DNA from: Paraburkholderia sp. LEh10
Lineage (GTDB): Bacteria; Pseudomonadota; Gammaproteobacteria; Burkholderiales; Burkholderiaceae
Assembly: GCF_017814945.1 (NCBI RefSeq)
Contig: NZ_JAGIPX010000012.1
Span: forward strand, 95,650-159,649
Length of the DNA stretch: 64,000 nt
Direction: 5' to 3'
A program made the translations under genes and the position numbers. Below, piece by piece: positions 61,566 through 64,000 of this stretch; positions within the stretch are counted from its first letter, which is position 1; each line of letters begins with the position of its first letter. The notes under the pieces were generated by a model that ran no database searches, had not been told where the DNA came from, and saw only the letters and a program-made list of their open reading frames with translations.

Positions 61566-62459
61566 TCATCGCTCGTGGGTCGTCGACGGCTTCTTTCGGG
61601 CCTGCGCCTCGATGAGTCGGAGCAACACGTTGAGCGGCTCGCTCAGTTGCTGCGGCGACCGGTGCAAGAGCCCGATGTCGCGATGAAAGGTATGGTGGCC
61701 CAGATCGATTGCGCGCACCTTTGCGGGCCAGCGTCGCCAAGTGGCTGTTTGAGGCACGATCGCCACGCCGACGCCGTTTTCGACCAGCTTGACGATCGCG
61801 TCGAGTTCGTCCAGTTCGCACACTTCGCGCACGGTGAAGTGCATTTTTCGCAGGAAACGGTCCACTTGCCGGCCGCCGAACGACGCGCGATCGTAACGAA
61901 TGAACGGCAGTGCCGACAGCAACTCGGTCCAGTCGCGGCCCTTCACGCTTCGCGGCACGATGAGCCTGAAGGGCTCTTGCGCCAATGTCGTCCAGCGCAG
62001 GTCGCTTTGCAACGAAAAGGGCGGACGGATGACGGCCGCCATATCGATCTCACCGGCATCCACGAGATTGACCAGCTCCATCGACAGCCCTGGAATCACG
62101 CGCGTTCGACACCCCGGACATTGCTCATGGAACCGCGCCAACGCGTCCGGCAAGATGGAGCGCTGCACCGACGCAATCGCGCCGATAGTCACGCGAACGG
62201 CGGCCGCGGGACCCGCCGTTGTCGAACTGAGATTTCCGTAGAGACGCACCACCTCCTGCGCCTGCACGAGTATCTGCTGGCCCATCGCATTCAGACGCGC
62301 GGTGCGCCCTTCGCGGTCGAACAGCGCAAAGCCCAGCTCCGCTTCCAGGCGCTGCATCTGCGCGCTGACGGCGGCCTGCGTCAGGCCGATCCTGTTGCCG
62401 GCGGCGGCAAAGGTGCCCTCGCGGGCAACGGCAATCAGCGTTTTCAGCTCTCGGATCAT
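61566..62459 (-). CDS. LysR family regulator
   Basis: A 297-residue LysR protein: MIRELKTLIAVAREGTFAAAGNRIGLTQAAVSAQMQRLE (in parts) and LFDREGRTARLNAMGQQIL, with effector blocks GAIASVQRSILPDALARFHEQCPG and VENGVGVAIVPQTATW. It is divergent from the VOC protein gene over a 120-bp AT-rich spacer, the usual layout for a LysR regulator and its target. Confidence 0.9.
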   Translation of the reverse strand: MIRELKTLIAVAREGTFAAAGNRIGLTQAAVSAQMQRLEAELGFALFDREGRTARLNAMGQQILVQAQEVVRLYGNLSSTTAGPAAAVRVTIGAIASVQRSILPDALARFHEQCPGCRTRVIPGLSMELVNLVDAGEIDMAAVIRPPFSLQSDLRWTTLAQEPFRLIVPRSVKGRDWTELLSALPFIRYDRASFGGRQVDRFLRKMHFTVREVCELDELDAIVKLVENGVGVAIVPQTATWRRWPAKVRAIDLGHHTFHRDIGLLHRSPQQLSEPLNVLLRLIEAQARKKPSTTHER

Positions 62460-62579
62460 TGATAAATTCTCTTTGTGTTTGATCCAATTTTATATTGATT
62501 TTATTTTCGGATCCGGGTCACTACTATCTGTCCATCCGTCAGCGGATGCGCATCGCAATGCCCCACACATGGAGACACA

Positions 62580-63005
62580 GTGAGCCTTTCCCCTTTTCAT
62601 CTGGCCATTCCCGTCTATGACCTTGCGGCCGCACGAGACTTCTATGGACGCGTTTTCGGCCTCGCCGAAGGCCGTTCAAGCACGCAATGGGTCGACTTCA
62701 ATTTCTTCGGCCATCAACTCGTGATTCACGAGCATCCGGAGACGGCGGCGCAGCAAAACGCGCATTGCAATCCCGTCGATGGCCATGACGTGCCCGTACC
62801 GCACTTCGGGATCGTTCTCGAATGGGACCAATGGGAGGCGCTCGCGGAGCGTTTGAAGTCGTTCGGCACGAAGTTCGTGATCGAGCCGTATATCCGCTTT
62901 CAAGGCCAGGTCGGCGAGCAGGCGACGATGTTCTTACTCGATCCGTGCGGCAATGCGCTGGAGTTCAAGGCATTCAAGGATATCGGCCAGCTCTTTGCAA
63001 AGTGA
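62580..63005 (+). CDS. VOC superfamily protein (glyoxalase/dioxygenase-like)
   Basis: A 141-residue protein with two beta-alpha-beta-beta-beta modules: [47 protein letters not shown] and [19 protein letters not shown], ending [15 protein letters not shown]. Possible metal ligands are His at residue 7, His in HFGIV and Glu in ALEFKAF. The reaction is unknown. The start is a GTG with GGAG eight bases upstream. It is divergent from a LysR regulator. Confidence 0.88.
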   Translation: MSLSPFHLAIPVYDLAAARDFYGRVFGLAEGRSSTQWVDFNFFGHQLVIHEHPETAAQQNAHCNPVDGHDVPVPHFGIVLEWDQWEALAERLKSFGTKFVIEPYIRFQGQVGEQATMFLLDPCGNALEFKAFKDIGQLFAK

Positions 63006-63008
63006 GCG

Positions 63009-63032
63009 ACCGCCGGGCACTTGTCCGGCGGT
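63009..63032. terminator. hairpin between the VOC and coiled-coil genes
   Basis: ACCGCCGG and CCGGCGGT make an 8-bp stem with an 8-nt loop, placed between two convergent stop codons, so it can act in both directions. Confidence 0.7.
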
Positions 63033-63053
63033 GTCGCAATCCACCCATGAGCG

Positions 63054-64000
63054 TCAGCTTTCCAGCTTCGACATGACAGCCGTTGCCGGGTCATACCGAT
63101 AGCCTTTCTGCGCGAGCTGTTGAGCCATCGTCGCGCCGATCAGCTTTTTCTGCGCTTCCCGGAATACCAGTTCATGGTCCGGCTTGAGCCGCTCCAGTTC
63201 GAATGAGAGCCGGCGCAAGAGCGCGACTTCGCCCGTGCTGCGTGCGTCGATGAACAGGATCTTCTCGTTTGCCTGATCGAGACGTTGCTTGATGTCCTTC
63301 GCGTACGTGACCCATTGCTCGGCGTTGGCGCGAAGCTCGTTATAGGCCTTGGTGTGTGCCTTGGCCTGCGCGGAAATCTGGCGTTGCAATGCGGCGATTT
63401 CTTCGGCGGTCGAAGTGCTGGCCGGCTGCGAACCTGGTTGTTCGTCGCCTCGTGCGTCTTCTGGGCCGGCGTTTTTGCGTGCCTGGCTGGCGAGACGCTG
63501 TTCCAGTTCGGTGGCGCGCTGCTCGGCTGCGTCCGTGCGTTCCCTGGCGGCAGAGGCTTCTTGCGTGAGACGCGCCAGTTCAGCGCTGGCTGCCGTTTGC
63601 GCTTCCGTCAGCGAGTTGACCTGTGCTTTTGATTCTTCCAGTGCTCGCGTGATGCGTTGCAGTTCGTTGAGTTGCGCCGAGGCTTCATCGCGCCGCGCTG
63701 CGGCGGCTTCGCGTTCCGCTGCGAGGTCTTGCTCCAACTCTGCTGAACGTCGTTCCGCCACGTCGGCCCGTTCCTTCGCCGTGGATGCTGCTTCAGTGAC
63801 AAGCGCCAGTTCGGCAGTGGCTGCCGTTTGCGCTTCCGTCAGCGAGTTGACCTGTGCATTTGATTCTTCCAATTCGCGCGTGACGCGCTGCAGTTCGTTG
63901 AGTTGCGCCGAGGCTTCATCGCCCCGCGCTGCGGCGGCTTCGCGTTCCGCTGCGAGGTCTTGCTCCAACTCTGCTGAACGTCGTTCCGCCACGTCGGCCC
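63054..64000 (-). CDS. coiled-coil repeat protein, C-terminal part; 5' end beyond the window
   Basis: At least 315 residues of a longer protein, cut by the right edge. Most of it is a heptad coiled coil made of a 77-residue unit (AERRSAELEQDLAAEREAAA, NELQRVTRELEE, TEAQTAATAELA) repeated almost exactly, with a third, diverged copy nearer the C-terminus. The last 130 residues are different: YNELRANAEQWVTYAKDIKQRL, LFIDARSTGEVALLRRLSFELERLKPDHEL and AQQLAQKGYRYDPATA. The N-terminal domain is not visible, so a KfrA-like DNA-binding protein or another filament-forming protein are both possible. Confidence 0.75.
   Translation of the reverse strand, partial: ADVAERRSAELEQDLAAEREAAAARGDEASAQLNELQRVTRELEESNAQVNSLTEAQTAATAELALVTEAASTAKERADVAERRSAELEQDLAAEREAAAARRDEASAQLNELQRITRALEESKAQVNSLTEAQTAASAELARLTQEASAARERTDAAEQRATELEQRLASQARKNAGPEDARGDEQPGSQPASTSTAEEIAALQRQISAQAKAHTKAYNELRANAEQWVTYAKDIKQRLDQANEKILFIDARSTGEVALLRRLSFELERLKPDHELVFREAQKKLIGATMAQQLAQKGYRYDPATAVMSKLES
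63490..64000. repeat. 231-bp tandem repeat coding 11 heptads
   Basis: The 48-bp block starting GCGAGGTCTTGCTCCAACTC at 63721 recurs identically at 63952, exactly 231 bp later, and the sequence between is nearly the same with a few base changes. 231 bp is 77 codons, or 11 heptads. A more diverged copy lies to the left (about 63490-63690). The array continues past the window edge. Confidence 0.88.

Overview
The window reads as a GC-rich chromosome, chromid or megaplasmid segment of a soil or plant-associated beta-proteobacterium, most likely Paraburkholderia or a close relative (Caballeronia, Burkholderia sensu lato). The evidence is the gene repertoire: a catechol ortho-cleavage locus (catR/catBAC), pobA with a PobR-like AraC regulator, an mprF-acvB pair, a DUF3331 gene, AAHS, ACS and MHS family major facilitator transporters, and many LysR and IclR regulators. 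Nearly all of it is accessory metabolism. I see no rRNA, tRNA, CRISPR array, transposase or integrase.

Layout. 1-800: last gene of a peptide/nickel-type ABC operon. 829-5336 (minus): SDR, KstD-like FAD dehydrogenase, NIPSNAP protein and AAHS transporter, divergent from a PobR-like AraC regulator that converges on pobA (to 7577). Together these could turn a hydroxylated cyclohexanecarboxylate into 4-hydroxybenzoate and then protocatechuate. 7793-11425: BON protein, a two-subunit molybdenum hydroxylase and a 24-residue membrane peptide. 11519-15387: acvB and mprF (aminoacyl-phosphatidylglycerol hydrolase and synthase/flippase), translationally coupled. 16091-17740: membrane-anchored TPR protein. 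17842-23403: EmrB/EmrA/outer-membrane tripartite efflux with two tandem paralogous MarR regulators and four copies of one operator. 23486-26391: norR and hmp, divergent, with a sigma-54 promoter and three NorR-type boxes. 26507-30043: catC, catA, catB, catR.

30069-38180: a YbfB-type MFS carrier, DUF3331 protein, LysR with NCS1 nucleobase-type symporter, and Lrp-type regulator with ACS transporter. 38296-43281: DUF2783 protein, FAD aromatic monooxygenase and MBL-fold protein, divergent from two tandem IclR regulators. 43295-49617: a sugar or polyol ABC importer in two divergent operons (SDR-ATPase-RpiR regulator and binding protein-permease-permease) with paired RpiR-like sites. 49791-53587: AhpD-like protein, dienelactone hydrolase family protein, glycine-zipper protein, a methyltransferase and three gene remnants. 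53650-61207: a CoA-dependent catabolic island (double-domain CoA-transferase, LysR, enoyl-CoA hydratase, SDR, MHS transporter, thiolase) tied together by three copies of a 43-bp element. 61566-64000: LysR, VOC-fold protein and the C-terminal part of a coiled-coil protein built from 231-bp tandem repeats that runs off the right edge.

The strongest leads are the regulatory repeats (MarR operators, the 43-bp element, the NorR/sigma-54 layout, RpiR sites), the possible alicyclic-acid aromatization cluster beside pobA, the coupled mprF-acvB pair, and the scars at 51.2 and 53.2 kb.
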